From NCBI GenBank assembly GCA_965198285.1, contig OZ240251.1, forward strand, positions 2,852,001-2,916,000: a stretch of DNA of 64,000 nt. Reading direction: 5' to 3'. Source of the DNA: UBA11872 sp965198285. Its GTDB lineage: Bacteria > Chloroflexota > UBA11872. Shown here in pieces: positions 7,130-15,483 of this stretch. Position 1 is the stretch's first letter, and each line of letters begins with the position of its first letter. The position numbers were made by a program, and so were the translations under genes. The notes below the pieces were generated by a model. It made no database searches. It was not told the DNA's origin and saw only the letters and a list, made by a program, of their open reading frames with translations.

Positions 7130-9402
7130 CAGCAGGCAACGGCGCATATCGAGTCGTTGGAACCCGACCGGTTCGTCACGACGGGGTGGACAAGGTCACG
7201 GGGCGGGCACGCTACGGCGTGGACGCCAGCATGCCGGGCATGGTCCACGGCAAAGTGCTGCGCAGCCCACACGCCCGCGCCCGCCTTCGCGGCATCGACA
7301 CGTCGCGCGCCGAAGCCGCCGGCCAGGTGCTGGCCGTGGTCACCGGCGATGATTTCCCCGACCCGGGCGCCGGCGAGGCTGAGGCGAACGAGTCCGGCAT
7401 GCAGAGTCTGCGCTACATGTCCGAGAGAGTCATCGCCCGCGGACGCGTCACCTATGAGGGCCAGGCGATCGCCGCGGTAGCGGCCGCCAGCGCGCACGAG
7501 GCCGAGGAAGCCCTGCACCTGATCGACGTTGACTACGAAGTCCTGCCACCGGTCTTGGACGTGCGCGAAGCCATGCAAGACCACGCGCCGGTCATCCTGG
7601 ACGACCTGTACACCGAGTCCGGTGGGGTTTTCGGCGACAAGCCCAGCAATATCGCCAACCACATGATCTACGCGGAAGGCGACGTTGAGGCTGGCTTTGC
7701 GGCGGCCGACCTGGTGATGGAGCGGTCCTATTCCACCGCCATGGTTCACCAGGGATACATCGAGCCGCACAACGCCCTGGCCTACTGGAACCAGGACGGC
7801 CACCTGATCGTCGAATCCAGTTCGCAAGGCCACTTCGGAATCCGCGATGACCTGGCCAGCATGCTCATGTACCCGAAGTCCAAGATCCGCGTCATCCCGG
7901 CGGAGATTGGGGGCGGGTTCGGCGGTAAGACCACGGTCTACCTCGAACCGCTGGCGGCCGTGCTGTCCCGCAGGATCGGGCGGCCAGTGAAGATGACCAT
8001 GAACCGCACCGAAGTCCTCATCGGCACCGGCCCCGCGCCTGGCGCCTTCATGACCGTCAAGATGGGCGTGACCAATGCGGGCAAGATCACGGCTGTCAAC
8101 GTGGACCTGGCCTTCGAGGCCGGCGGCTACCCCGGTTCCGCCGTCGGCGCGGGCTGCCTGTGCTGCATCGGGCCGTTCGACATCGAGAACTTCCGCGTGG
8201 ACGGCTACGACGTTGTCGTCAACAAGCCCAAGTCGCACGCCTATCGTGCGCCCGGCGCGCCCCAGGCCGAGTTCGCCGTTGACGTGCTGATCGACGAGAT
8301 CTGCGACGAACTGGACATGGACCCGCTGGAGTTCCGCCGCCTCAACGCCTCCAAGGAAGGCGACCTGCGGGTCGACGGCACGCGCTTCCATCCCATCGGC
8401 AACATCGAGACCATCGACGCGGCCGAAGCCACCGACCACTGGCAGACTCCGCTGGGTGAGTCCACAGGCGCCAAGCGGCGAGGCCGCGGCGTGGCCTCCG
8501 GCTACTGGCTCAACGGCGGCGGCAAGTCCAGCGCCGTGGCCCGCCTGAACGGCGACGGCACGGTCACCCTACTGGAAGGCTCAATGGACATCGGCGGCAC
8601 CCGTACCTCGATCGCCATGCAGCTGGCCGAATTCCTGAGCATCCCCATCGACGATGTGGACCCCATCGTGCCGGACACCGACTCGATTGCCTTCACCGGC
8701 GTCACCGGCGGCAGCCGCGTCACCTTCGCCACCGGTTGGGCCGCCATCGAAGCCGCGCAGGACCTCAGGGACCAGATGGTTGAGGGCCTAGCCGATTACT
8801 GGGACGTGCCAGCCGATTCGATCACATTCGAGGCTGGCGTGTTCAGCCAGAACGGCGCCAGCCTGAACTTCAGCGAAGCCGCAGCGGCACTGCAAGAGGA
8901 CGGCTTGGAGGTGGAGGGAAAGTCCACCACGTCGCCGCAAGGCTCCGGCAACACCTTTGCCATCCACATCGCCGACGTGGAAGTCGATACCGAGACCGGC
9001 AAGGTCGACGTGCTCCGCTACACCGCGCTGCAGGACGCCGGCACCGCCATCTACCCGCCCTACGTTGAAGGCCAGATGGAAGGCGGCGTCGCCCAGGGCG
9101 TGGGTTGGGCGCTGCACGAGGAGTACGTCTACGACGCCGAGGGCCGCATGCGAAACTCCAGCTTCCTCGACTACCGCATGCCCACCACGTTGGACCTCCC
9201 GATGATCGAAACCGTCATCGTCGAGGTCCCGAATCCTGGTCATCCCTACGGGGTGCGCGGCGTTGGCGAGATCCCTATCGTCCCGCCGCTGGCAACCGTC
9301 GCCAACGCCGTCTCCAACGCCATCGGCGTCCGCATCCGCGACCTGCCCGCCTCGCCTCGTGAAGTCCAGGCCGCAGTGGCGTCTAGAGACGCCCGCGGCT
9401 AA
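7126..9402 (+). CDS. Molybdenum hydroxylase large (molybdopterin) subunit 2
   Basis: A 758-residue paralogue of the large subunit at 4496, similar along its whole length. It has GGGFGGK, the active-site loop AYRAPGAPQAEF (372-383) and catalytic Glu715 (GVGEIPIV). As in the first copy, the loop is not the CO dehydrogenase type. The ATG at 7126 overlaps the MoaD-like stop and follows GGGAGCAGGG; an upstream TTG at 7087 is less likely. With only one FAD and one Fe-S subunit gene in the operon, the two large subunits probably share them, giving two enzymes or a mixed one (inference). Confidence 0.89.
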   Translation: MTAGNGAYRVVGTRPVRHDGVDKVTGRARYGVDASMPGMVHGKVLRSPHARARLRGIDTSRAEAAGQVLAVVTGDDFPDPGAGEAEANESGMQSLRYMSERVIARGRVTYEGQAIAAVAAASAHEAEEALHLIDVDYEVLPPVLDVREAMQDHAPVILDDLYTESGGVFGDKPSNIANHMIYAEGDVEAGFAAADLVMERSYSTAMVHQGYIEPHNALAYWNQDGHLIVESSSQGHFGIRDDLASMLMYPKSKIRVIPAEIGGGFGGKTTVYLEPLAAVLSRRIGRPVKMTMNRTEVLIGTGPAPGAFMTVKMGVTNAGKITAVNVDLAFEAGGYPGSAVGAGCLCCIGPFDIENFRVDGYDVVVNKPKSHAYRAPGAPQAEFAVDVLIDEICDELDMDPLEFRRLNASKEGDLRVDGTRFHPIGNIETIDAAEATDHWQTPLGESTGAKRRGRGVASGYWLNGGGKSSAVARLNGDGTVTLLEGSMDIGGTRTSIAMQLAEFLSIPIDDVDPIVPDTDSIAFTGVTGGSRVTFATGWAAIEAAQDLRDQMVEGLADYWDVPADSITFEAGVFSQNGASLNFSEAAAALQEDGLEVEGKSTTSPQGSGNTFAIHIADVEVDTETGKVDVLRYTALQDAGTAIYPPYVEGQMEGGVAQGVGWALHEEYVYDAEGRMRNSSFLDYRMPTTLDLPMIETVIVEVPNPGHPYGVRGVGEIPIVPPLATVANAVSNAIGVRIRDLPASPREVQAAVASRDARG

Positions 9403-9413
9403 AGGAGACGCCG

Positions 9414-9779
9414 TTGCTACGACTGCTCGGCAAAGCCAAGGCCGAGAAGCCCGAAGAAATTCAAGAGCGATACGGCCCACTGTTTGGTGAGCGAGAGATA
9501 GTCCAGATCGGCTTCAAGGGCATTCGCGACACCTTCATCTTCACGAACAAGCGGCTCATCATCGTGGACGCTCAGGGAATAACCGGAAGGAAGACCGAGT
9601 ACCTGACTATCCCGTACAGCAAGATCACCAAGTACAGCATTGAGACATCCGGCCACTTCGACCTGGATGCAGATCTGAAAATCTGGGTCGGGAGTTTCCA
9701 TGAACCGATAGAGAAGAAATTCCGCGGCGACTCCAACGTCTACGAGCTCCAGCGGGTGCTGGCCAGTTACGTGCTCTAG
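9414..9779 (+). CDS. Bacterial PH-domain protein
   Basis: A 121-residue soluble protein of the bacterial PH-like domain family (PF08000 type): a short N-terminal helix region, then a beta-rich core with FIFTNKRLIIVDAQGITGRKTEYLTIPY and IPYSKITKYSIETSG, typical of this fold, and a C-terminal helix (NVYELQRVLASYVL). The cellular role is unknown; these domains usually act as membrane- or protein-interaction modules. The start is a TTG at 9414 with an AAAGGAG site 6 bases upstream. It lies 11 bases after the second large subunit and is likely in the same transcript. Confidence 0.8.
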   Translation: MLRLLGKAKAEKPEEIQERYGPLFGEREIVQIGFKGIRDTFIFTNKRLIIVDAQGITGRKTEYLTIPYSKITKYSIETSGHFDLDADLKIWVGSFHEPIEKKFRGDSNVYELQRVLASYVL

Positions 9780-9851
9780 CGCGCGGCACCAGCTCGCGAG
9801 CGTCCACTGGTCTTGGCTTACAGCGGTCGGACGAATGGAGGTCACATTCGC

Positions 9852-10616
9852 ATGAACCAGCGCCTGGCAAACAGCGTGGCCGTGATCACCGGCGCGGGCA
9901 CCGGCATCGGGGTTGGTATCGCCCGCCGTCTGGCGGCGGAAGGCGCGCGCGTGGTCGTCTCGGCCGCCAGCAGCATCCAGGGCGCCCGCGACCTGGCCGA
10001 AGAAATCGTCGCTTCCGGCGGAAAGGCCCTGGCCGTGCAGGCTGACTTCCGCGACCCAAGCACCGCCGTCGGCGTGGTCGACACAGCCATAAGTGAGTTC
10101 GGCGGCGTGGACATACTGGTCAACAACGCCGGCTACACGCTGGATAAACCGTTCCTGGAAACCACGCCCGACGACTGGTCCTCACTCTTCAACATCAACG
10201 TCCAGGCCATGATCGCCTCGTCCCACGCCGCTGCGCCCCACATGATCGAACGCGGCGGCGGACGCATCATCAACATCAGCTCCGTGCACGGCGCGCTGCA
10301 TGCCAACGGTCACGTGATCTATGGCGCGACCAAGGGAGCAATCAACGCCTTCACCCGCGCCCTCGCCGTCGAACTCGCCCCCCACCAGATCACGTCCAAC
10401 GTCATCGCCCCCGGCGCCATCTACGTCGAACGCTACGACCGCGACAACCGCGACCTCGAAGCCATCCGCACGTCCATTCCCAACCAGCGCCTCGGCTATC
10501 CCGATGACATCGCCGGCGCCGCCGCCTACCTGGCCTCGGACGAAGCCCGCTACGTCACCGGCGCCGTCCTCTACGTCGACGGCGGCGTGACCTCGGCAAT
10601 GGCGGTCACCGACTAG
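9852..10616 (+). CDS. Short-chain dehydrogenase/reductase
   Basis: A 254-residue classical SDR, an NAD(P)-dependent alcohol or 3-oxoacyl/sugar dehydrogenase. It shows the glycine-rich nucleotide motif TGAGTGIG near the N-terminus, NNAG, a catalytic Ser144, and Tyr157-xxx-Lys161 (YGATK). The C-terminus ends YVDGGVTSAMAVTD. The ATG at 9852 is preceded by GGAGG 10 bases upstream; the longer frame from 9813 lacks support. Substrate unknown. A broken partial copy of this gene lies about 700 bases downstream. Confidence 0.9.
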   Translation: MNQRLANSVAVITGAGTGIGVGIARRLAAEGARVVVSAASSIQGARDLAEEIVASGGKALAVQADFRDPSTAVGVVDTAISEFGGVDILVNNAGYTLDKPFLETTPDDWSSLFNINVQAMIASSHAAAPHMIERGGGRIINISSVHGALHANGHVIYGATKGAINAFTRALAVELAPHQITSNVIAPGAIYVERYDRDNRDLEAIRTSIPNQRLGYPDDIAGAAAYLASDEARYVTGAVLYVDGGVTSAMAVTD

Positions 10617-10744
10617 CGTGCATCCCACCGACCCTCCAATGGCCGACCAGTAACCAAGTGATCGTCGCACTCAACCGCCGGCCGCTGGCCACTATCGGTC
10701 ACCGGTGCGTGATACGGTAGACCTATGCGCCCCCACAGCCACTG

Positions 10745-10750
10745 TAGATC
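10745..10750 (+). promoter_or_regulatory. -10-like hexamer TAGATC six bases before the start codon
   Basis: TAGATC ends 6 bases before the TTG at 10757, with no ribosome-binding site in between, compatible with leaderless transcription. It is one of four such cases in the window (see 25487, 26745 and 28201). Confidence 0.35.
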
Positions 10751-10756
10751 CCTTCC

Positions 10757-11242
10757 TTGAGCGCCGAAACCTGGAGCCTCATCGCTGTCATGCTGGGTAC
10801 CGGCGCAACCATCCTCATCGGGATAGTCGGCGTCATGCTGAAGCTCTGGGGAGAAACGAATAAGCGGCTCGATCGGCAGGATGAGCGCATTGAGACTTTG
10901 GATGCCAGCCTGCGCGCCGAAATCCGTACGACCAATGAGCGCATTGAGGCGACCAACGAGCGCATTGAGGCGTCGAATGCCAGCCTGCGCGCCGAAATCC
11001 ACGCCCTACGCACCGAGAGCAACCAGCGGTTCGCGCAGATCGAACAGCGGTTCATCCAGATCGAGCAGCAGCTCGACCGACTGGCCGAGCGCCAGCACGC
11101 CGACATCAGCGCTGTCAACGCCCGGCTGGACGCCCTGGTTCTGTCGCAGGGATCGCTGGCCGCCGCGCTCGCGCCTGCACCGGGCCAGCAGCAAGCGCCG
11201 CCGCACGCCGCCCCGCCTGAGCCCGCGCCCGCCAGCACCTAG
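10757..11242 (+). CDS. Membrane-anchored coiled-coil protein of unknown function
   Basis: A 161-residue protein: one N-terminal membrane helix (about residues 7-30), then a long coiled coil (about 31-135) built of heptads including NERIEAT/NERIEAS repeats and two copies of a NASLRAEI-like segment, and a Pro/Ala-rich tail. It resembles the small DUF1640-like gene at 1251 in plan but not in detail. The TTG start at 10757 is the only sensible one at the membrane helix; there is no Shine-Dalgarno sequence. Such proteins often act as tethers or scaffolds, but no function is assigned. Confidence 0.65.
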   Translation: MSAETWSLIAVMLGTGATILIGIVGVMLKLWGETNKRLDRQDERIETLDASLRAEIRTTNERIEATNERIEASNASLRAEIHALRTESNQRFAQIEQRFIQIEQQLDRLAERQHADISAVNARLDALVLSQGSLAAALAPAPGQQQAPPHAAPPEPAPAST

Positions 11243-11296
11243 CGGAACCGCTCCCGTCAACATCAGCGTGCAGGCCGCGATCGCGTAGTCTCACGC

Positions 11297-11412
11297 CGCC
11301 GTGCCTCACATGATCCAAAGGGGGCGGCGGAAGCATCAGCATCGTCAGTTCCGTCCCCGGCGCGGCGATCTACGACGGAGGAGTCACCGCCTAAATGGCC
11401 GTAACGGACGAA
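11297..11412 (+). pseudogene. Decayed fragment of a short-chain dehydrogenase gene
   Basis: The intergenic DNA encodes, with frame changes and internal deletions, pieces matching the SDR at 9852: PHMIQ (cf. PHMIE), a glycine-rich stretch with SSV (cf. RGGG...ISSV), PGAAIY (cf. PGAIY), DGGVTA (cf. DGGVTS), and then MAVTD, identical to the SDR C-terminus, after an in-frame TAA. About 170 codons of the parent are missing. It is best read as a degraded duplicate. Confidence 0.75.
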
Positions 11413-11554
11413 CAGAAAAGCTCAAACCAAAGCGCCGAGAAAGCGAGCGTCGCCCCCACACTCCACGGGCGCAGACACTCCCCCTCAGCCCTCGCATCAG
11501 GGCCGGTCCGTCCCGCCAGTAGAATGACCCTACGCATCAACACTGGGCGGAGTT

Positions 11555-12358
11555 ATGCGAACACGGGCGGTTTGTGCCGCGACTTTGGCGGCATTGTGGC
11601 TGGCGGTAACAGTTTCCTTCGCAGCGGCCCAATGGCCGACTACCTGCGTAGAACTAAACGACATTGTTGAGGCTCATCTAGGCAACGATAACAACGTTGG
11701 TATCTATCAACGTGTCTTCGGAGATCAGGCCGAGCAAGCCTGCCGCAATGACCACGGCGACGACGTACGCAGCGTATTTGCCTGGGCTATCGGCACTGGC
11801 GCGTCGCCTCCGGCGTCAAACGTTGAGCGCGGGCAAGTCCTGCGCATCCTCGACGGCGACACGATCGAGATTCGCTACCTGAGCGGCGGCGAAGCCGTCG
11901 TCGGCCACATCGAGAAGGTGCGTTACCTGGGCATCGACACGCCCGAGAAAAACGAGCCGGGCGGCGCCGAGGCGACGGAGTTCAACCGGGCGCGCATGGA
12001 AGGCCAGACGGTCCGGCTGGTTCGCGAGGGTCGCAACCGCGACAACTTTGGCCGCCTGCTGCGGCATGTCTTCGTGGTCTATCAGGGTGAGGAAATCGAC
12101 GTCGTGGAGGCCCTCATCGCCGCTGGACACGTGAAGGGTCAAGGTGCAACCACCGAGACCACCGGCACGACGGAAACGTCCACGCCGCCGGCGACGGCGT
12201 CAACGGTCACAGAGTTTGCGAGCTGCGAGGCAGCGGAGGCTGCCGGAGAGCCGCGCGTCCAGGGCAGCTCGGGATCCGGCCTTGGGTTCCCGCAGGCAAC
12301 CGTGCCCACGGCCCGCGACGGCGACCGCGACGGAGTTGTATGTGAAGTAAGTCCCTAG
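11555..12358 (+). CDS. Secreted thermonuclease-family protein with excalibur domain
   Basis: A 267-residue protein with a signal peptide (cleavage near residue 25, after SFAAAQ), a middle region of unknown role, a staphylococcal-nuclease domain (about 92-190) and a C-terminal excalibur calcium-binding motif (DGDRDGVVCE). Nuclease landmarks are ILDGDTIEI, RYLGIDTPE and RDNFGRLLRHVFV, carrying the Arg and Glu residues expected in the active site. A Thr-rich linker joins the two domains. It likely degrades extracellular or cell-surface nucleic acid. The ATG at 11555 has GGAG 3 bases upstream, close but usable. Confidence 0.85.
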   Translation: MRTRAVCAATLAALWLAVTVSFAAAQWPTTCVELNDIVEAHLGNDNNVGIYQRVFGDQAEQACRNDHGDDVRSVFAWAIGTGASPPASNVERGQVLRILDGDTIEIRYLSGGEAVVGHIEKVRYLGIDTPEKNEPGGAEATEFNRARMEGQTVRLVREGRNRDNFGRLLRHVFVVYQGEEIDVVEALIAAGHVKGQGATTETTGTTETSTPPATASTVTEFASCEAAEAAGEPRVQGSSGSGLGFPQATVPTARDGDRDGVVCEVSP

Positions 12359-12446
12359 TCGGTCCCGGCCGTACGCGGGACGGACGGGTTCGCAGCTCTC
12401 CGGCCAGCGTGCTGCCAGGCAGGCGTGGCCTAGCTAATGAAGTCTT

Positions 12447-13325
12447 TCAGCCGCCGATCGGCGCGGGATAGACCAGTGGAATCCCCGGCGTTTCCACGCG
12501 CAACCCGTTGATCTGCCAGCGGCCCAGGCAGGCCATGAGCAGCAGGCGGCGGTCCGCGCCTCCGAAGACGATGTTGGTTGGCGACGAGATGGTCTCGTGG
12601 GTGGGATCTTCAACGAGCAGTTCCAGGTGACCGTCCGGAAGCATGCGGTAGATGCGATCCGGGGTGTACATGGTGATGTGCAGCACGTCGTCTTCGTCGA
12701 ACTGCACGCCGTCGGGCATGTGATCGGGCAGGGTCGTCACCACTTGGCGCTCGCCGGCCGAACCGTCGTCGAGGATTCGGATGCGCGAGACGCCCGGCAA
12801 CCACGTCTCCACCACGTACAGCCACTCGCCGTTGTGATCCACGCACATCCCGTTGGTGAAATACCGCGACGCGTCGCTGAACATCACCGTCTCGCCCGAC
12901 GGACTGATTCGAAAGATGCGCCCGGTGAACTCTCCCGCCGTCTGAGAGTCGGACACGTAGAGGTCGCCGGACGGATGGAAGCACGGATAGTTTGGTACCA
13001 CCATCGGAACCTCGGCCGTGCCGGCGCTGACCTCCGAGACGGCCCCGCCTCCGGCCTCCACTCGCATAACCCGGTGCGCGCCGATGTCGCAGGCGTAGAT
13101 GTTGGCGTCGCGGTCGCAGCACAGCCCAGCCACGAACCCTGCCAGCGTCGCGATCTGCTCGTACGTGCGGGCCTCCACGTCGATCCGGTAAATCTGCCCG
13201 GCCTCACCGCCCGCGTAGGCGTACCCGTCCGGACCCCACGTAACCCCTTCAGGGTGATCGAGTTCCCCTGGCGCCCCGCCCACGATGAACTCGACGTCGC
13301 TGATCGGTCGCAGAGGTTGAGACAT
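12447..13325 (-). CDS. SMP-30/gluconolactonase-like beta-propeller protein
   Basis: A 292-residue protein with the six-bladed propeller pattern of the SMP-30/gluconolactonase/LRE family: HPEGVTWGPDGYAYAGGEAG, NIYACDIGAHRVMRV, FHPSGDLYVSD, FTNGMCVDHNGEWLYVVET and PDGVQFDEDDVLHI. These enzymes hydrolyse sugar lactones or related esters with one divalent metal; Glu in HPEG, Asn in TNGM and Asp in PDGV match metal-binding positions. No signal peptide is seen, so it is probably cytoplasmic. The start at 13325 (MSQPLRP) is preferred to a GTG 33 bases upstream, though neither has a strong ribosome site. Confidence 0.83.
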   Translation of the reverse strand: MSQPLRPISDVEFIVGGAPGELDHPEGVTWGPDGYAYAGGEAGQIYRIDVEARTYEQIATLAGFVAGLCCDRDANIYACDIGAHRVMRVEAGGGAVSEVSAGTAEVPMVVPNYPCFHPSGDLYVSDSQTAGEFTGRIFRISPSGETVMFSDASRYFTNGMCVDHNGEWLYVVETWLPGVSRIRILDDGSAGERQVVTTLPDHMPDGVQFDEDDVLHITMYTPDRIYRMLPDGHLELLVEDPTHETISSPTNIVFGGADRRLLLMACLGRWQINGLRVETPGIPLVYPAPIGG

Positions 13326-13353
13326 GGCAAATCCGCAAACGTCGCGTGCGCCG

Positions 13354-13382
13354 CTCACCGTACAGCAATCCGCCCCGCCAGT
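13354..13382 (-). promoter_or_regulatory. Candidate promoter of the SMP-30-like gene
   Basis: On the minus strand CTGACT, a 17-base spacer and TACGGT lie about 28 bases upstream of the ATG at 13325. The sequence around it (GTACAGCAATCC, 9 bases, GTCAGCCGCC on the + strand) recurs with the same spacing at 15319-15349. The rest of 13383-13670 shows no gene. Confidence 0.4.
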
Positions 13383-13670
13383 CAGCCGCCTCGGTAAACT
13401 CGCGAAACGCTGGGTACCCTACCGCGCGTCTTCCTCCATGACCGCCGTCGCTTCCAAGACACACGCCGTCGCCGCAGTCCGGCGCGCTAAGCCAATCCAC
13501 CAGAGTCACCATGCCCTCGACGTGCCTGATGTCGAGATTTCTCCGGTCGGAAGCTAGAACTATGCACCTATCCGCCGGGCACATGCCTCAGCCCTTCGTG
13601 CAACGACCGTGGATCCTGGTGACTCCACCCCGCGTCGCAAGCGCTGATCCGCCACGGCGTTTCTAGAGCC

Positions 13671-15074
13671 ATGCTGGAGAGTCGGCTCTGGCGGACGGTC
13701 ACATGGGCTGGGCGGCTGCTCCTCCTGGGCGCGGTGGTCTTCTGCTGGGGAGGATTCGTCGCCCCGCAACTCGTCAGTCTGGCATTCCCCAAGCTACTTC
13801 CGCCCGACGCTCTCCCACGCGGCCTGGATCCCGGGATCGAGGGGACGGTCGCGAACGCAATCTCCGCTACGGCGCTGTCAATCGTGGCGTTGCTTGCCTT
13901 CGCAAACGCCATGATCCGGTGCCGCGCGCGGGAAAGGTGGGGCATCGTCGGCGGCTGGGCGGCCCTGGCCGTGACGTCGGCGTATCTGGCCTGGGACGAA
14001 TTGAAAACCGACCTGCACGGCGAGGCGACGGACGTTCTGAGGCGGGCTGTCTTCGGCGAGTCGTGGGACGCCTTTACCTGGGCGGTGCACCTCAGCCTCC
14101 TGCCCGTGGCGTTGGGCCTGACGATTTGGGGATTCACCCTCAAGGGTCGGCGCAGCCGGGCGGTGGGCGTGCCATTAGGTTTGGGACTTGCCGCCTGGAT
14201 GCTCGCCACGGTCCTCGATATGAGTCAATTGAACCTATTCGCAGATCGAGCCGACGTACTTGAGATTGTGCTCGATGAGTCCTTGGAGTTCAGCGGAAGC
14301 CTGCTGATTGCCTTGAGCGCGGGTATCGCCGTGCGTTGGGATGCAATATCCCAACAGCGCCTCAATCTATTCCCTGGCCGCCTCCTGCGACTGCTGGCGG
14401 TCGGATCGATTGCCGTGGTTGCCTTACTAGGCAGCCTCGCCGTCGGGTTCGTATTCCGCGCCCCTATCGTCAATGCGCAAGCGCACACACATACCAACGC
14501 CTTTCATCTGAGTCTCAAAGATCGGGAAGCCATCACGCAGGAACTCCGCATGCCCGCGGCGCCACTGGGAAGGCTCAAGCTCCGTATGGCAACCCACGAT
14601 CCCGACGGTCGTTCGGGAACCGCGGGCGTGCGTGTCACAAGGCTGAAAACTTCAGTACCTGTCCTTGCGGAAGGGTCGGTCGACATTCCCTCGGGAGACA
14701 CCCCTGAGTGGATAGATGTTGAGCTTTACCCTCAGCTTGCTGAGCCCGACGGCCAACAATTGGCGTTGTGGGTAGTGGCCAATGTTGATCAGGACGCGGA
14801 ACTCTGGATTGGCGCAACCAAACTGAACCGCTACCTGGACGGGCGGCTTTGGGTCAACGGTGAGTTGACCTGGTCTGACCAGGATCTTGAGTTTGTGGCC
14901 TATGGGGCACGGGACCTAACGCTCAGCAAGCTTGCAGGCCTACTAAGCGTCCTAACCTCCGATTGGCGTTGGCCGCTGCTGCTGGTGGACCTCTGTATCG
15001 CGCTCACGTTCATCACGTTCATCCCGGCGCTCCTCGTCACGACCGCCCTGCCACAGCGCAACGAATCCAACTGA
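13671..15074 (+). CDS. Polytopic membrane protein of unknown function
   Basis: A 467-residue protein that I do not recognise. It has about six membrane helices in the N-terminal 270 residues (around 12-35, 62-82, 95-112, 137-158, 166-186 and 240-262), a beta-rich extracytoplasmic region (about 275-425, including LRMATHDPDGRSG and QLALWVVANVDQDAELWIG) that looks like a small sandwich domain, and a last helix near the C-terminus (about 437-460). The ATG at 13671 is preceded by TCTAGAGCC, with no clear ribosome site. The layout recalls the large membrane proteins at 45 and 48 kb, which also end in an extracytoplasmic beta domain, but no direct similarity was seen. Confidence 0.7.
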   Translation: MLESRLWRTVTWAGRLLLLGAVVFCWGGFVAPQLVSLAFPKLLPPDALPRGLDPGIEGTVANAISATALSIVALLAFANAMIRCRARERWGIVGGWAALAVTSAYLAWDELKTDLHGEATDVLRRAVFGESWDAFTWAVHLSLLPVALGLTIWGFTLKGRRSRAVGVPLGLGLAAWMLATVLDMSQLNLFADRADVLEIVLDESLEFSGSLLIALSAGIAVRWDAISQQRLNLFPGRLLRLLAVGSIAVVALLGSLAVGFVFRAPIVNAQAHTHTNAFHLSLKDREAITQELRMPAAPLGRLKLRMATHDPDGRSGTAGVRVTRLKTSVPVLAEGSVDIPSGDTPEWIDVELYPQLAEPDGQQLALWVVANVDQDAELWIGATKLNRYLDGRLWVNGELTWSDQDLEFVAYGARDLTLSKLAGLLSVLTSDWRWPLLLVDLCIALTFITFIPALLVTTALPQRNESN

Positions 15075-15483
15075 TCCGACTGGTTAGCGGAACAGTCCGG
15101 CACAGGTCGAGTTCGCGCCCCTGCGGATAGGACAGCGCGACCCCGCAGCTTCCACCGGCCCGCAGTGAATACCCTGGCGCCCGAGCCGCGGCGCGCCCGA
15201 ATCACCATTCGCGGATACCCGGCACGCCGATCGCGCTGTCCATATTGAACTCGAAGCCGCCCAATGGCTGCAGCGGCATAGCGGACACGGGACACAGGTG
15301 GCGGTTGCGTCGCTTGCGGTACAGCAATCCAACGCACGGGTCAGCCGCCCCTGCGTGAGCCACGAACCACCGGCGACTGGCGACCGGCCACTGACTGCTG
15401 GCTACTGGCCACTGCCCCGCGCGAGGCGGGCGGCTGCTGAGTAGACTCAGAGAACGCGTGACGCAGCCGCGCGCCATCCAGCT
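15075..15483. other. Intergenic region with a repeat of the SMP-30 gene upstream element
   Basis: 409 bases without a confident gene. At 15319-15349 it repeats the two conserved blocks found upstream of the SMP-30-like gene, and on the minus strand a short open frame (15202-15279) follows them at a similar distance, possibly a truncated gene start. A run of ACTGGC/GACCGGCC-like simple repeats occupies about 15362-15414. A TAGACT -10-like hexamer at 15442 may serve moaA. Confidence 0.4.

Noticed and set aside
6859..8439. Long minus-strand open frame (526 codons) opposite the second molybdenum large subunit
   Set aside because: Antisense shadow of a strongly conserved gene in GC-rich DNA; no family features.
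4496..9402. Naming the hydroxylase operon as carbon monoxide dehydrogenase (coxMSL)
   Set aside because: Neither large subunit has the AYRCSFR loop, so only family-level names are given.
15362..15414. ACTGGC/GACCGGCC-rich stretch as a regulatory repeat
   Set aside because: Short, irregular and low-complexity; no consistent unit length.
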